DNA of 64,000 bases from Halostreptopolyspora alba (GTDB lineage Bacteria; Actinomycetota; Actinomycetes; Streptosporangiales; Streptosporangiaceae): the NCBI GenBank assembly GCA_003725585.1, contig RJMB01000026.1:1-64000 (forward strand), in the 5' to 3' direction. The first letter of the stretch is position 1, and the number at the start of each line of letters is the position of its first letter. Below are positions 1 to 8,599 of the stretch, in pieces. The translations under genes were made by a program, and so were the position numbers. The notes under the pieces are model-generated. The model worked only from the letters and a program-made list of their open reading frames with translations. It made no database searches and was not told the DNA's origin.

Positions 1-85
1 AAACAAACACGAGCGACCTCACCGGAGGACCCGAAGGTTCCCGGCCCCCAGGCACCCGACCCCAGCGCGCCCCGAATAACACTAC
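1..85. repeat. Dispersed palindromic repeat, copy 1 (right half)
   Basis: Positions about 9-60 (acgagcgacc, then cgaaggttcccggccccca) closely match 45190-45236, and a weaker match lies at 33178-33215. The left half would lie before the window. The copy ends with an aacac-tacc-ta motif directly at the stop codon of the leftward gene that begins at 86, the same placement as the 33.2 kb copy. It may act as a 3'-end or terminator-like element; the function is not known. Confidence 0.6.
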
Positions 86-610
86 CTAGGGCACCTCCAC
101 CGTCTCGGTGTCACCTCCGTAGCCGTGTTCGGAGTCGCGCCCCTCGACCTCGACCTCGTCGACGTCCTCGGGGATCTCCACTCCGGACTGGGTGCGGGTG
201 AACGGCTGTTCGTTCTGGTGGTCGTGCGCGAGCTCGTGCTCGCCGTAGACGGTGCCGTCGGGCCCCATGACCCGCCAGCCGTCGGCGTAGCGCTGCGGAG
301 TGTCGTAGGGCGAGCTGATCGTGACCGTGAGGTCGTGGGTGTCGCCCGCGCCGCTCTCGATCTCCACCTCCGCGACGTCGGGGTAGCGCTGGTCGGAGTG
401 CTCCGCGGAATCCCCGTCTCCCGACGCGCCGCCGTTACCCGAGGTGTCGCCCCCGCAGCCGGCCAGGGCGCAGCCGGCCACGGCGAACGCGCCGATCACG
501 ACTGTCACGGCTCTCGTTCCGCGGCCGGGCCGGGCCGGTGGCTTTCGCGTGATCGTGTCGCGGGTGTGGCTCCACTCCGGGTCCGGTTCCGTGGTTCTGG
601 TCATCGCCAC
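86..610 (-). CDS. Putative secreted lipoprotein, very acidic
   Basis: A 174-residue protein of unknown function. After a polar N-terminal stretch with several basic residues (about 1-34) comes a hydrophobic signal segment (about 35-51) ending in a lipobox L49-A-G-C52, so Cys52 should be lipidated and the rest exposed outside the membrane. Residues 53-75 are a Gly/Ser/Asp linker. The remainder is rich in Asp and Glu and beta-prone, with a YADGWRVMGPDGTVYGEHEL stretch similar to small exported actinobacterial proteins. The 30-residue extension before the signal is unusual, so a later start is possible, but no later ATG fits. It follows the methyltransferase gene on the same strand with a 153-nt gap. 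Confidence 0.6.
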   Translation of the reverse strand: MAMTRTTEPDPEWSHTRDTITRKPPARPGRGTRAVTVVIGAFAVAGCALAGCGGDTSGNGGASGDGDSAEHSDQRYPDVAEVEIESGAGDTHDLTVTISSPYDTPQRYADGWRVMGPDGTVYGEHELAHDHQNEQPFTRTQSGVEIPEDVDEVEVEGRDSEHGYGGDTETVEVP

Positions 611-763
611 CTCGTCGCACTCGTCACGCGGGAGGCCGCGCCCTCGGCGGTTCCGGCGCGGCCTCGGGGCCGATGCGCCCGTGGTGCCCGACGTTAGCGG
701 ATCCGCCGCTTCGTGGGCACTGGTGGTCGGGCACGCGCCCGCCGTGGCCCGCGACAGGTGGCG

Positions 764-1624
764 CTACCGCTTGTAGCCGATTCCCGCCATCTGGGTGCGT
801 TCGTAGGGCTTCAGCTCCTCGAACGGGCGCACCGGCGCGTCGGGCTCCTCGGGGTACCACTGCGCCAGATACCGCAGACCGGGCGGGACGAGGTCCAGTC
901 CGACGAAGTGCTCGTGCAGCTGCTCGACGGGGCGGATCCACCCTTTGCCGAGAGCGGCGACGCACCCCCGCTCCAGTGCCGCCTGGGCGGGGTCTCCGGT
1001 GTCGGGCCAGGTGGTGATGAACAGGTAGCTTCCCGACGGCAGCGCGTCGACGAGCTCCGCGATCAGGTCATTGGGGCGTTCGTCGTCCCGGAAGAGCATG
1101 ATCATTCCGACGATCATCAGCCCGATCGGCCGGTTGAAGTCGAGCATCCGACGTGTCTCGGGGTGGTTCAGGATGCTTCGCGGCTCGTACAGGTCAGCGG
1201 TAACGACGGTGGTGGTGTCGTTGGTCGCCAGTAGGGCGCGGCCGTGGGCGAGCACGATCGGGTCGTTGTCGACGTAGACCACCCGCGCGTCGGGGTTGAT
1301 CTCCTGGGCGGCCTCGTGCGTGTTGCGTTCGGTCGGTAGTCCGCTGCCGATGTCGAGGAACTGGTCGATCCCGGCCGTGCGGGCCATGTACTGCACCCCG
1401 CGTATCAGGGCGTGCCGGTTGTCCCATCCGGCCTCGTAGGCCTCGGGGATCTGTTCCGCGAAAAGGACGGCCGCCTCGCGGTCCACCTGGAAGTTGTCCT
1501 TACCCCCCAGAAGCGCGTCGTAGACGCGGGCCGTGGCGGGAACCGTGAGGTCGGTCTCGGGAGGCGGGGTGGGGTTCTCGTCGGGGCGTTCTCCGGAGGG
1601 GGAAGTGTCGCCGGTGGCGCTCAT
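764..1624 (-). CDS. DUF574-type SAM-dependent methyltransferase
   Basis: A 286-aa member of the actinobacterial S-adenosyl methyltransferase family (PF04672/DUF574). Visible marks are the N-terminal [19 protein letters not shown] block, motif [11 protein letters not shown], and the acidic [17 protein letters not shown] strand that contacts the SAM ribose. Members are numerous in Streptomyces and Nocardiopsis, and their substrates are mostly unknown. The ATG at 1624 is chosen because the family begins about 25 residues before the [11 protein letters not shown] block; the open frame reaches 1912 but the extra part is Arg-rich and non-homologous. No operon partner is evident. The promoter is probably in the 370-nt gap shared with the small gene at 1995. 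Confidence 0.85.
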   Translation of the reverse strand: MSATGDTSPSGERPDENPTPPPETDLTVPATARVYDALLGGKDNFQVDREAAVLFAEQIPEAYEAGWDNRHALIRGVQYMARTAGIDQFLDIGSGLPTERNTHEAAQEINPDARVVYVDNDPIVLAHGRALLATNDTTTVVTADLYEPRSILNHPETRRMLDFNRPIGLMIVGMIMLFRDDERPNDLIAELVDALPSGSYLFITTWPDTGDPAQAALERGCVAALGKGWIRPVEQLHEHFVGLDLVPPGLRYLAQWYPEEPDAPVRPFEELKPYERTQMAGIGYKR

Positions 1625-1913
1625 CCGGGAGACCTCTTCATGTTCTTGGGGATTGGTGCGGACATCGTACGTCGCCGGAGTCGCCGTGCGCGCGGTTCCG
1701 CGGAATTCCGGAGCGACCGTGGCCGTGTCGTGCTCTCGGGAGTGCCGCCGCTGGTGTCTCCACCACCACACGCGCGAAGCTCCTAGCCTGGAGCGGGTGC
1801 CGGATCCGCTGGTCATCGCACGAAGCGACGTCTCACACGCCCCCTCTCCCACACGCGGCGCGCGGCCGGAGGTGGCCACACCGAATCCGGCCCGTTTTCG
1901 GCGCTTCCCCACC

Positions 1914-1990
1914 TTGCATAAACCGACCGGTATACCTAGTATTGAGTACTAAGTAAACAGACCGGTATAGTTACCGAATGTCCCGGAGGG
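1914..1990 (+). promoter_or_regulatory. Tandem promoters with repeated gaccggtata operator
   Basis: Two sigma70-like promoters can be drawn: TTGCAT (1914-1919), 17 nt, TAGTAT (1937-1942), and TTGAGT (1942-1947), 18 nt, TATAGT (1966-1971). The decamer gaccggtata occurs at 1925-1934 (in the first spacer) and again at 1960-1969 (overlapping the second -10). The first copy is part of the palindrome GGTATACC. This resembles an operator for a TetR-like repressor. A ribosome site CGGAGGG (1984-1990) precedes the ATG at 1995. The stretch is much more A/T-rich than its surroundings. The rest of the 1625-1994 gap shows no gene. Confidence 0.5.
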
Positions 1991-1994
1991 CACG

Positions 1995-2174
1995 ATGTGG
2001 AACACAGCACGACGCGCGATCTCGGCGGCGACGCGGTGGCTGGGCGAGGTCGACCACGGGCTCGCCGCGATGCGCGGCGACCCCGACGGGCGCGACACCC
2101 AGGCGTGGCTCCGATCCGTAGCCACCGCTCCCACGGAGCACGGCTGGCCACGCTCCCCCATGCGCCCGAGCTGA
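1995..2174 (+). CDS. Small 59-aa protein of unknown function
   Basis: ATG TGG AAC begins a 59-codon frame ending TGA at 2172-2174. It has a good ribosome site (GGAGG, 5 nt spacing) and a strong double promoter upstream, which together make it more credible than chance. The product begins MWNTARRAISAATRWLGEVD, which could form an amphipathic helix with aromatic anchors, and continues with a polar tail; there is no signal peptide or cysteine. I do not recognise a family. It is transcribed towards the DUF418 gene, whose stop is only 41 nt away on the opposite strand. The operator repeats suggest tight repression. It could be a small stress or regulatory peptide; that is inference. Confidence 0.5.
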   Translation: MWNTARRAISAATRWLGEVDHGLAAMRGDPDGRDTQAWLRSVATAPTEHGWPRSPMRPS

Positions 2175-2215
2175 CCCGCGAGGGCCGGTGCCACCCGCCC
2201 GAGCGAGAACCGGGG

Positions 2216-3427
2216 TCACCTCTCCCCGCTGCCCGCTCCCCGCCGGTCGGCCGAGCGGCGGGGAGCCAGGTACGCCCAGTGCAGCACCAGCTCCAGTGGA
2301 CCCCGGGAGAACCGGCGCAGCCACCACACCGACAGCGTCATGAACAGCGCGACGATCGCCGCCCACGCCACGATCACCCACCACGGGCGGGCGTCCGACA
2401 GGCTGGCGGCCAACCCGAGCCCCCAGCCGTAGCAGAGCGCGCCGCACACGAGGTTCTGGAAGACGTAGCAGGACATCGCGGCACGCCCGGTCGCCGTCAG
2501 GCCACGGCGCAGCGCACCGGGCTCGGGTCCACACCACCGGTACGTGAGAGTGACGACCGCGCCGAGCAGCCCGAAGGCGACGACCGGCGGCAGGACGTAG
2601 CGGTCCACGAGGAACCACTCCGGCCCGGACACCGAGGTGAGCAGGTTCAGTGGCAGCCCGATCCCCAACCCGTACCCGATCATGCGCGAGCGCAGGGTCG
2701 CGCCGCGTTCGGAGTCGGCGAACGCCCCCGCACGTGTCAGAGCGACCCCGGCGAGGAACAGAACGGTGCCCAGCGGAATGAGGATGAGCACCTCGGTCCG
2801 GAAGGCACCGAACGCGGTCAGTCTCGCCAGGACCTGCTCGGCCCAACTTCCCTCGGTGTACAGCGTGGTCGCCGCGGCGCCGGGGGTGGACAGCCGCATG
2901 TTGCCGGTGTGCATGGCCAGTGTCCCGAGCCCGATCACCCCCACGTGCAGCGCGCCCGCGCCGATCATCCACCACCGGCGCACCCGCTGGCTTCGCGTGA
3001 CGAGGAAGGCCACGTGCACCGACACCAGCGCGTAGCCCATCAGCACGTCGAACTCGAAGATCAACAGGTAATGGAGGGTGCCCTCGACCAGCAGCAGCGC
3101 CGACCGCCACAGGTACCGTCCCGGCCAGCGCTGGCGGCGCCGCCGCGCGGACTGGTACTGCAGCTCCAGCCCGACCCCGAACATGATGGACAGCAGCGCG
3201 AGGAACTTCCCGTTCGTCAGGAACAGCAGCGCCGCCTCGACGACGTCGCCGGCCGAGTCCGGACTCCGCGTGCTGGCCGCCAACCAGCCGAACGCGCCCT
3301 GCGGGTCGGCGAAGATCCAGATGTTGGTGCCCAGGGTTCCGAGGATCGCCACGCCACGTGCGATGTCCAGCCCCTCGATGCGGCCGCCCGCCGGCGTGCG
3401 GTCCCGGGTGTGTGGTGGTCGCTCCAT
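2216..3427 (-). CDS. DUF418 / YeiB-family membrane protein
   Basis: A multi-pass protein of about 403 aa. The N-terminal R-I-E-G-L-D-I-A-R-G block followed by a hydrophobic helix is the YeiB/acyltransferase-3-like start, and the C-terminal third (LTATGRAAMSCYVFQNLVC, then a GLG and W-rich segment) is typical of DUF418. Around ten membrane segments are visible. The family sits in the cytoplasmic membrane and is presumed to handle transport or acyl transfer; the activity is unproven. Start ATG 3427, or GTG 3433. It lies 60 nt downstream of the response regulator on the same strand, so it may be cotranscribed with, or be a target of, that two-component system. Confidence 0.85.
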   Translation of the reverse strand: MERPPHTRDRTPAGGRIEGLDIARGVAILGTLGTNIWIFADPQGAFGWLAASTRSPDSAGDVVEAALLFLTNGKFLALLSIMFGVGLELQYQSARRRRQRWPGRYLWRSALLLVEGTLHYLLIFEFDVLMGYALVSVHVAFLVTRSQRVRRWWMIGAGALHVGVIGLGTLAMHTGNMRLSTPGAAATTLYTEGSWAEQVLARLTAFGAFRTEVLILIPLGTVLFLAGVALTRAGAFADSERGATLRSRMIGYGLGIGLPLNLLTSVSGPEWFLVDRYVLPPVVAFGLLGAVVTLTYRWCGPEPGALRRGLTATGRAAMSCYVFQNLVCGALCYGWGLGLAASLSDARPWWVIVAWAAIVALFMTLSVWWLRRFSRGPLELVLHWAYLAPRRSADRRGAGSGER

Positions 3428-3493
3428 AGCCACGAACGCTAGGGTTCCGCCCCGGCTGGAGGGCTCCAGCCACGGGTGGAGATCCGGGTGGAT

Positions 3494-4168
3494 TCAGGTC
3501 ACCAGGCCGTGCCGGTAGGCGTGGCGCACCGCGTCGGCGCGGTGGCGCGCGCCGATCTTCGCGAACGCGTTGTTGATGTGCGTCTTGACCGTGGCCTCGC
3601 CGATGAACAACCGACACGCGATCTCGGCGTTGCTGAGCCCGTGCCCGATCAGCCCGACCACCTCGGTCTCCCTGCCGGTCAGCCCGCCCACGACCTCGGG
3701 CTCGCGGTCCGCGGCGGGCCGCTTGTCCGCGGTGTCGGGAGTGGCCATGGCCACGACCAGCCGCCGGGACACCTCCGGGGTGAAGGTGACCTGACCGACG
3801 GCCGCCGCGCGCAGCGCCGCGTCGATCTCCGCCCGCCCGGCGTCCTTGGTCAGATAGCCGTGGGCGCCGGCACGCAACGCCCCGGAGATCGACTCGTCGT
3901 CCGAGTACGTGGTCAGTACCAGCACCGCCACGTCCGGGTGGCTCGCCCGGAGCCGTCGGGTGGCTTGTGTCCCGTCCATTCCCGGCATTCGTAGGTCCAT
4001 CAGCACCACGTCACACGTGGTAGTGGCGACCAGTTCCAGGGCCCGGGCACCGTCGGCGGCGTCCCCGACCACCTCGACACCGTCCACCAGCCCCAGAAGG
4101 GCCACGAGACCCTCGCGCATGACCTGCTGGTCATCCACCACCAGTACCCGCACCGGCTCCACACTCAC
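3494..4168 (-). CDS. NarL/FixJ-type response regulator
   Basis: 224 aa. The N-terminal receiver domain (about 5-120) shows VLVVDDQ with acidic residues, the phospho-acceptor Asp in DVVLMDLRMPG, a Thr in LVLTTYSDD and the Lys in YLTKDAG. The C-terminal LuxR-type helix-turn-helix carries LTGRETEVVGLIGHGLSNAE and EATVKTHINNAFAKIG. The GTG at 4168 is chosen because it overlaps the kinase stop by 4 nt (GTGA), a translationally coupled arrangement; reading further upstream would run into the kinase. It should be phosphorylated by the adjacent kinase and bind DNA as a dimer. DUF418 is the nearest downstream gene. Confidence 0.93.
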   Translation of the reverse strand: MSVEPVRVLVVDDQQVMREGLVALLGLVDGVEVVGDAADGARALELVATTTCDVVLMDLRMPGMDGTQATRRLRASHPDVAVLVLTTYSDDESISGALRAGAHGYLTKDAGRAEIDAALRAAAVGQVTFTPEVSRRLVVAMATPDTADKRPAADREPEVVGGLTGRETEVVGLIGHGLSNAEIACRLFIGEATVKTHINNAFAKIGARHRADAVRHAYRHGLVT

Positions 4169-5342
4169 TCCTGGATCCCTCCGTCCACCGGAACCTCCGC
4201 GGTCACCGACCATCCCCCGTCCGGGTCCCGCCCTGCCGCCAGCGTGCCACCGACGAGCGCGACGCGCTCCCGCATCCCGGTGAGCCCGAACCCGCCTTTG
4301 GAGCCGGTGCGCGACGGCACCGTCCCCGTCGGGGGGCGTTGCGCACGCGCAGCCGCACCCGGTCTTCCTGGTGGTCGAGCGTCACCGTGACCGGCCTGCC
4401 GGGGGCGTGCCTGGCAGCGTTGGTCAGTGCCTCCCGTGTGGTGTCCAGCAACGCCACCGTGGCGGCAGAGGAGACCGGGCGGGCCTGGCCCAGTGCGCGC
4501 ACCGACACCTCTGTGTGGTGGTCGGCGCGGTGACCGTCCGCGAGCTCGGCGACCGCCTCGGGCAGCGCGGGCACGTCCCTGCGGAGGGCGGCCACCGCGT
4601 TGCGTGCCTCGGTGAGCCCGTCGGTGGCCAGCCGGCGGGAGCGCCGCACGCTCTGCAGTGCCGCGGCGGTGTCCCCCTGGTCCGCGAGCCGTGCCTCGGC
4701 GACCTCCAGGTGCACGCGGAGCGCCCCCAGCGAGTGCGCGAGCACGTCGTGCATCTCACGCGCGATGCGGGCACGCTCGTCCAGGGCGGCCGCGCGCGCC
4801 CGCTCGCGCTGGGCGCGGCGGGTCTCCTCCAGCAGTAGCTCGGTCTGGCGCGCCCGCACCTGGTACTGCCGCCGGTTCAGCCCGATCAGCACCACCGCCG
4901 GCACGGTGGCGATGGTGGCCAGCACGGTGCCGGGATACACGCCGGCGACGAGCTCCGTGACGGTCGCCAGTGTGAGGACCGCGACGGCGACCGTGGCGAT
5001 GGTCCACACCCGTGGTGTGGGGTGCGAGGCGAACACCCCCAACGCGACGCACGCCGTGACAAGTGCCACCTCACCGACCGAGGCGACGGTCACGGCGGAC
5101 AGCAGGGCGCACGTCGCCAGTGCCGCGGTGGCCGGGCGCGGGAACCGCCACGCCAACCCGACGAAACCCACCCAGCAGACGAAGCCGCCGACCAGGGCGG
5201 CCCGCACCCACAGCGGGGGGTCTCCTGCCAGGGCCGAAACCAGTCCCCAGCCGAACAGCAGCGTGCTCAACAGCTCGGCGATCCACCAGGCCGGGCCGTG
5301 ATGGTCGATGAAGTCCGAGCGTAGCGCTCTCGCGCGGATCAT
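4165..5342 (-). pseudogene. Sensor histidine kinase (HisKA_3), single-base frameshift
   Basis: A NarL-partner kinase: several N-terminal membrane helices (about 15-150), then the dimerisation/phospho-acceptor box ARIAREMHDVLAHSLGALR, then an HATPase domain with N-box ALTNAARHA. After VRLRVRNAP the frame breaks. The rest of the ATPase domain (GGFGLTGMRERVALVGGTLA, ending VPVDGGIQE) is perfectly readable in the next frame and stops at 4165, overlapping the regulator start by 4 nt. The break falls in a homopolymer of six C on the coding strand (4331-4336 as G on +), and the total length is one base short of a multiple of three. Either a real recent mutation, which would remove the ATP lid, or a sequencing error. 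Confidence 0.85.
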
Positions 5343-5455
5343 GGCTCAATCCCCGAATTCAGAGGACGGACCCCGCCACGGTACGAGTCACGGGCGGGGC
5401 GGTGGCGCCGGGCCACGTTGGCACGGGGCCGGCACGTGCCATACATTGCGACACC

Positions 5456-6439
5456 GTGACACTCGGACGGATTCTGGTAACGGGAAGCGCCGGGCACCTC
5501 GGTGAGGCCCTGGTGCGTGAGCTCCGGTCCGACGGCCACGACGTCATCGGACTCGACATCGTCGACTCGCCCACCACGACGGTCGTGGGCTCGGTGGCCG
5601 ACCGCGCGCTCGTCCGCCGCTGCATGGCCGGCGTGACCGGTGTACTGCACACAGCCACCCTGCACAAGCCCCACGTCGGCACGCACGACCGGCAGGCGTT
5701 CGTCGACACCAACATCACGGGCACCCTGACCCTGCTGGAGGAAGCCGCCGCGGCCGGGGTGACCGGATTCGTGTTCAGCAGCACCACGAGCGCGTTCGGG
5801 CGCGCCCTCACACCGGGGCCGGGCGAACCGGCCGCGTGGGTGACCGAGGACGTCGCCCCGCTTCCGCGCAACATATACGGCGCGACGAAGGTCGCCGCCG
5901 AGGACCTCTGCGAGCTCGTCCACCGCGACCACGGCCTACCCGTGGTGGTGTTGCGGGTGTCGCGTTTCTTCCCGGAGGGCGACGACCGCGACGAGGTGCG
6001 TCTGACCTACCCCGACAGCAACGCCAAGGCCAACGAGTTCCTGTACCGCAGGGTCGATATCCAGGACGCCGCCGACGCCCACCGAGCCGCCCTGCGCCGC
6101 GCCCCCTCACTCGGCTTCGGCAGGTACATCATCAGCGCGACGACGCCGTTCACCCACCAGGACCTCGCCGAGCTACGGCACGACGCTCCCTCGGTGGTCG
6201 CGCGACTCTTCCCGGACTTCAAGGACATCTACGCCCGCCTCGGCTGGTCCATGTTCCCCAGCCTCGACCGTGTCTACGTCAACGCCCGCGCGCTCGCCGA
6301 CCTCGACTGGACCCCGCGCTACGACTTCCGCCACATCCTGGAACGGGTCGACGCCGGTGAGGAACCGCGTAGCCCACTGGCCCGGGAGGTGGGCGCCAAG
6401 GGGTACCACGACCGCCCCACTGGCCCCTACACGACCTGA
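5456..6439 (+). CDS. NAD-dependent epimerase/dehydratase family protein
   Basis: 327 aa from GTG 5456. A short-chain dehydrogenase/reductase of the extended type: Rossmann motif ILVTGSAGHLGEALV at the N terminus, acidic VIGLDIVDSP ending strand 2, a Ser/Thr-rich FVFSSTTSAFG, and the catalytic Y-x3-K seen as IYGATKVAAEDLC. The substrate is unknown; nucleotide sugars or small aldehydes/ketones are usual for the group. The GTG start is preferred over ATG 5402 because the Rossmann strand begins directly after it, and a TACATT box 9 nt upstream suggests a leaderless message. Divergent from the sensor kinase (5342) across about 110 nt. Confidence 0.85.
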   Translation: MTLGRILVTGSAGHLGEALVRELRSDGHDVIGLDIVDSPTTTVVGSVADRALVRRCMAGVTGVLHTATLHKPHVGTHDRQAFVDTNITGTLTLLEEAAAAGVTGFVFSSTTSAFGRALTPGPGEPAAWVTEDVAPLPRNIYGATKVAAEDLCELVHRDHGLPVVVLRVSRFFPEGDDRDEVRLTYPDSNAKANEFLYRRVDIQDAADAHRAALRRAPSLGFGRYIISATTPFTHQDLAELRHDAPSVVARLFPDFKDIYARLGWSMFPSLDRVYVNARALADLDWTPRYDFRHILERVDAGEEPRSPLAREVGAKGYHDRPTGPYTT

Positions 6440-6564
6440 CCGCGCGGCGCCCCGGTAACCACCGCGTCCATCACCACCGCGGCCGGTTCGGCGTGTGAAC
6501 GGATATGCTGCTCCAGAGCCCCGGGCGTGCCCGGGGCTGCGATCTGTGCGGGGAGTGGATGAGT

Positions 6565-8043
6565 ATGGACCGCAGAGTAAGCACCAGTGGGGGTGCTGTT
6601 CGAGGCGTCGCCGCGGACGGTGGTGTCACGGTCTTCCGGGGGATCCCCTATGCCGCGCCGCCCATCGAGGACGCCCGGTTCCTGGCGCCGTCCGCCCCCA
6701 CCCCCTGGGAGGACGTGCGCGACGCCAGCCGGTTCGGCCCCATATCGCCGCAGGCGCCGTGGCTGCCCGGGACTCCACCGTGGAACCCGCAGGACGGCGC
6801 GGACATCCTCACGGTGAACGTGTGGGCGCCGAAGCGGCGCGCCGAACGGCGGCCCGTCCTGGTGTGGATCCACGGTGGAGCGTACCTGTTCGGTACCTCC
6901 TCCGACCCGATCTACGAGGCGAGCGAGCTGGCCCGCGCGGGGATCGTCGTGGTCTCGCTGAACTACCGGGTGGGGTTCGAGGGTTTCGGCCACGTGCCCG
7001 GATGCCCCGAGAACCGGGGGTTGCTCGACCAGGTCGCCGCGCTGGAGTGGGTCCGGGAGAACATCGCCGCGTTCGGCGGCGACCCGGACAACGTGACCGT
7101 GGCCGGCCAGTCCGCGGGCGCGGGGTCGGTGGTCTCGCTGCTCACCATGCCCGCCGCTCACGGACTGTTCCGGCGCGCCATCGCCCACAGCGTGCCCAAC
7201 GACTTCGTGTCTCCGGAGTTCGCCCGCGAGATCTCCGAACGGATCGGTGCGGTCACCGGCGTGCCGCTCACCCGTGAGGCGCTCGCCGCCATCCCGCCCG
7301 AGGTGCTGATCGAGGCCACCGGGAAGGTCAGCGCGCAGTTCCGGCATGATCCCGACGCCGGGTTCCGCTTCTACTCCGCGATGCCCTACGCGCCGGTCAT
7401 CGACGGCGAGGTACTGCCGGGCGCCCCGTTGCACGCGATCGCCGCGGGCGCCGCGCGCGACGTGGACCTGATGGTCTGTCACACGCTGCACGAGTGGCGG
7501 ATGTTCACCACGCTCAGCTCCGTCCCCGTGGTCCACGACGAGGAGGGGCTGCGGCACGCCGCCGCGGCGTTCGGGATGCCGGCCAGCTCTATCGAGGGCT
7601 ACCGCGAGCTGTACCCCGACGCCTCCGTGTCCGACCTCTACCACAGGATCGCCAGCGACGGCCTGTTCGCCGAGTACACCACACGCATCGGTGAGGAGCA
7701 CGCCCGCGCGGGTGGCCGGGCGTACCTGTCGCGCTTCGCCTGGGAGAGCCCGGCGCTGGAGGGGGCGTTGGGTGCCTGCCACGGGCTGGAACTGCCGTTC
7801 GTGTTCGGCACCCTCGACACCCCGGCGGGGAAGTTCTTCCTGGACGGGACGCCGTCCGAGAGGCAGCGGGACCTGTCCCAGACGATGATCCGCGCCTGGG
7901 CGGACTTCGCCGCGACCGGCGACCCGGGTTGGCCCGCCGCCACCCCGGAGAGCACCCCGGTGCGGATCTGGGACACCCCAGAGAGCGTGCGGGAGGAGGA
8001 CCGGACCGGCACCCGGGCGCTGTGGCGCAACGTGGCGTTCTGA
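6565..8043 (+). CDS. Type B carboxylesterase (para-nitrobenzyl esterase family)
   Basis: About 492 aa, a full-length alpha/beta-hydrolase of the carboxylesterase/lipase family. It shows the early TVFRGIPYAAPPIEDARFL block, the oxyanion HGGAY, the nucleophile elbow GQSAGAGS (Ser about 183), the acidic member after FRHDPDAGFRFYSAMPYAPV, and a late His region (GACHGLELPFVFGTLD). It hydrolyses carboxyl esters; the physiological substrate is unknown, and no signal peptide is seen so it should be cytoplasmic. Ribosome site GGGGAG (6550-6555) fits ATG 6565 with 9 nt, although ATG 6559 is in frame just before. It stands alone, with the epimerase 120 nt upstream. Confidence 0.9.
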   Translation: MDRRVSTSGGAVRGVAADGGVTVFRGIPYAAPPIEDARFLAPSAPTPWEDVRDASRFGPISPQAPWLPGTPPWNPQDGADILTVNVWAPKRRAERRPVLVWIHGGAYLFGTSSDPIYEASELARAGIVVVSLNYRVGFEGFGHVPGCPENRGLLDQVAALEWVRENIAAFGGDPDNVTVAGQSAGAGSVVSLLTMPAAHGLFRRAIAHSVPNDFVSPEFAREISERIGAVTGVPLTREALAAIPPEVLIEATGKVSAQFRHDPDAGFRFYSAMPYAPVIDGEVLPGAPLHAIAAGAARDVDLMVCHTLHEWRMFTTLSSVPVVHDEEGLRHAAAAFGMPASSIEGYRELYPDASVSDLYHRIASDGLFAEYTTRIGEEHARAGGRAYLSRFAWESPALEGALGACHGLELPFVFGTLDTPAGKFFLDGTPSERQRDLSQTMIRAWADFAATGDPGWPAATPESTPVRIWDTPESVREEDRTGTRALWRNVAF

Positions 8044-8254
8044 GTGGTGTCCCGACCCGCCGACCCTGGCCCCAACAGCGGCGCGGGCCTCACGGTGCGG
8101 AAAGGGTGAGCCGCGGCCGCGCCGGCTCGGTCGGCACGGCCGAGGACCCCGGCGCGCGACCCGCCTCGGCACGGCTTCGCGGTACCAGCCGGATCTGGCT
8201 GGAGCTGGTCCCGCTCGCCCCGGACCCGATGGCCTCGCCAGGTGCTCGCCTTGG

Positions 8255-8280
8255 CGGGCACCCCGCCGGCGGGGTGCCCG
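8255..8280. repeat. Perfect 26-bp palindrome in a 550-nt gap
   Basis: cgggcaccccgcc followed directly by its reverse complement forms a loop-less 13-bp perfect inverted repeat. It lies in the 8044-8599 gap between the esterase and spo0M, which otherwise holds no credible gene on either strand. As RNA it could fold into a very stable hairpin (possible terminator of the esterase transcript, though without a U-tract). As DNA it could be a symmetric protein site. Confidence 0.55.
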
Positions 8281-8599
8281 AACTCCTACGTCCGCGCTTG
8301 CTCTCCACCGTGGCCCGGTGCGACGCGTGCCGAGATCGCCGAGGTCCGGGCGGCGACCGTGAGACACTGCGCGCCCGGATCCGCGGCGACAACCAGGCGC
8401 CCGGCCGCCGCTTCCGTCCCGACCCCGCCAGCGCCGGCTCCGGGGGCGTTCCTAAGATGTCAGCCCCGACCGCCTCGGCACGGAAACCGACACCGCCGAT
8501 ACCGCGTCCCAGGAGACGCGCCGAGCTTCACACGCCCCTCGTACCGGCCCGCTGCCCCTCCTCGGCGCCCGCGGCAGCGGGCCACAGGCAGGAGACGCC

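Noticed and set aside
1971..3617. 548-codon frame covering the DUF418 gene in another frame
   Set aside because: Its Arg/Gly/Pro-rich composition is non-coding, and the DUF418 frame is clearly the real one.
7929..8599. Possible gene between the esterase and spo0M
   Set aside because: Open only because of high GC; no start site and no coherent protein; interrupted by a perfect palindrome.
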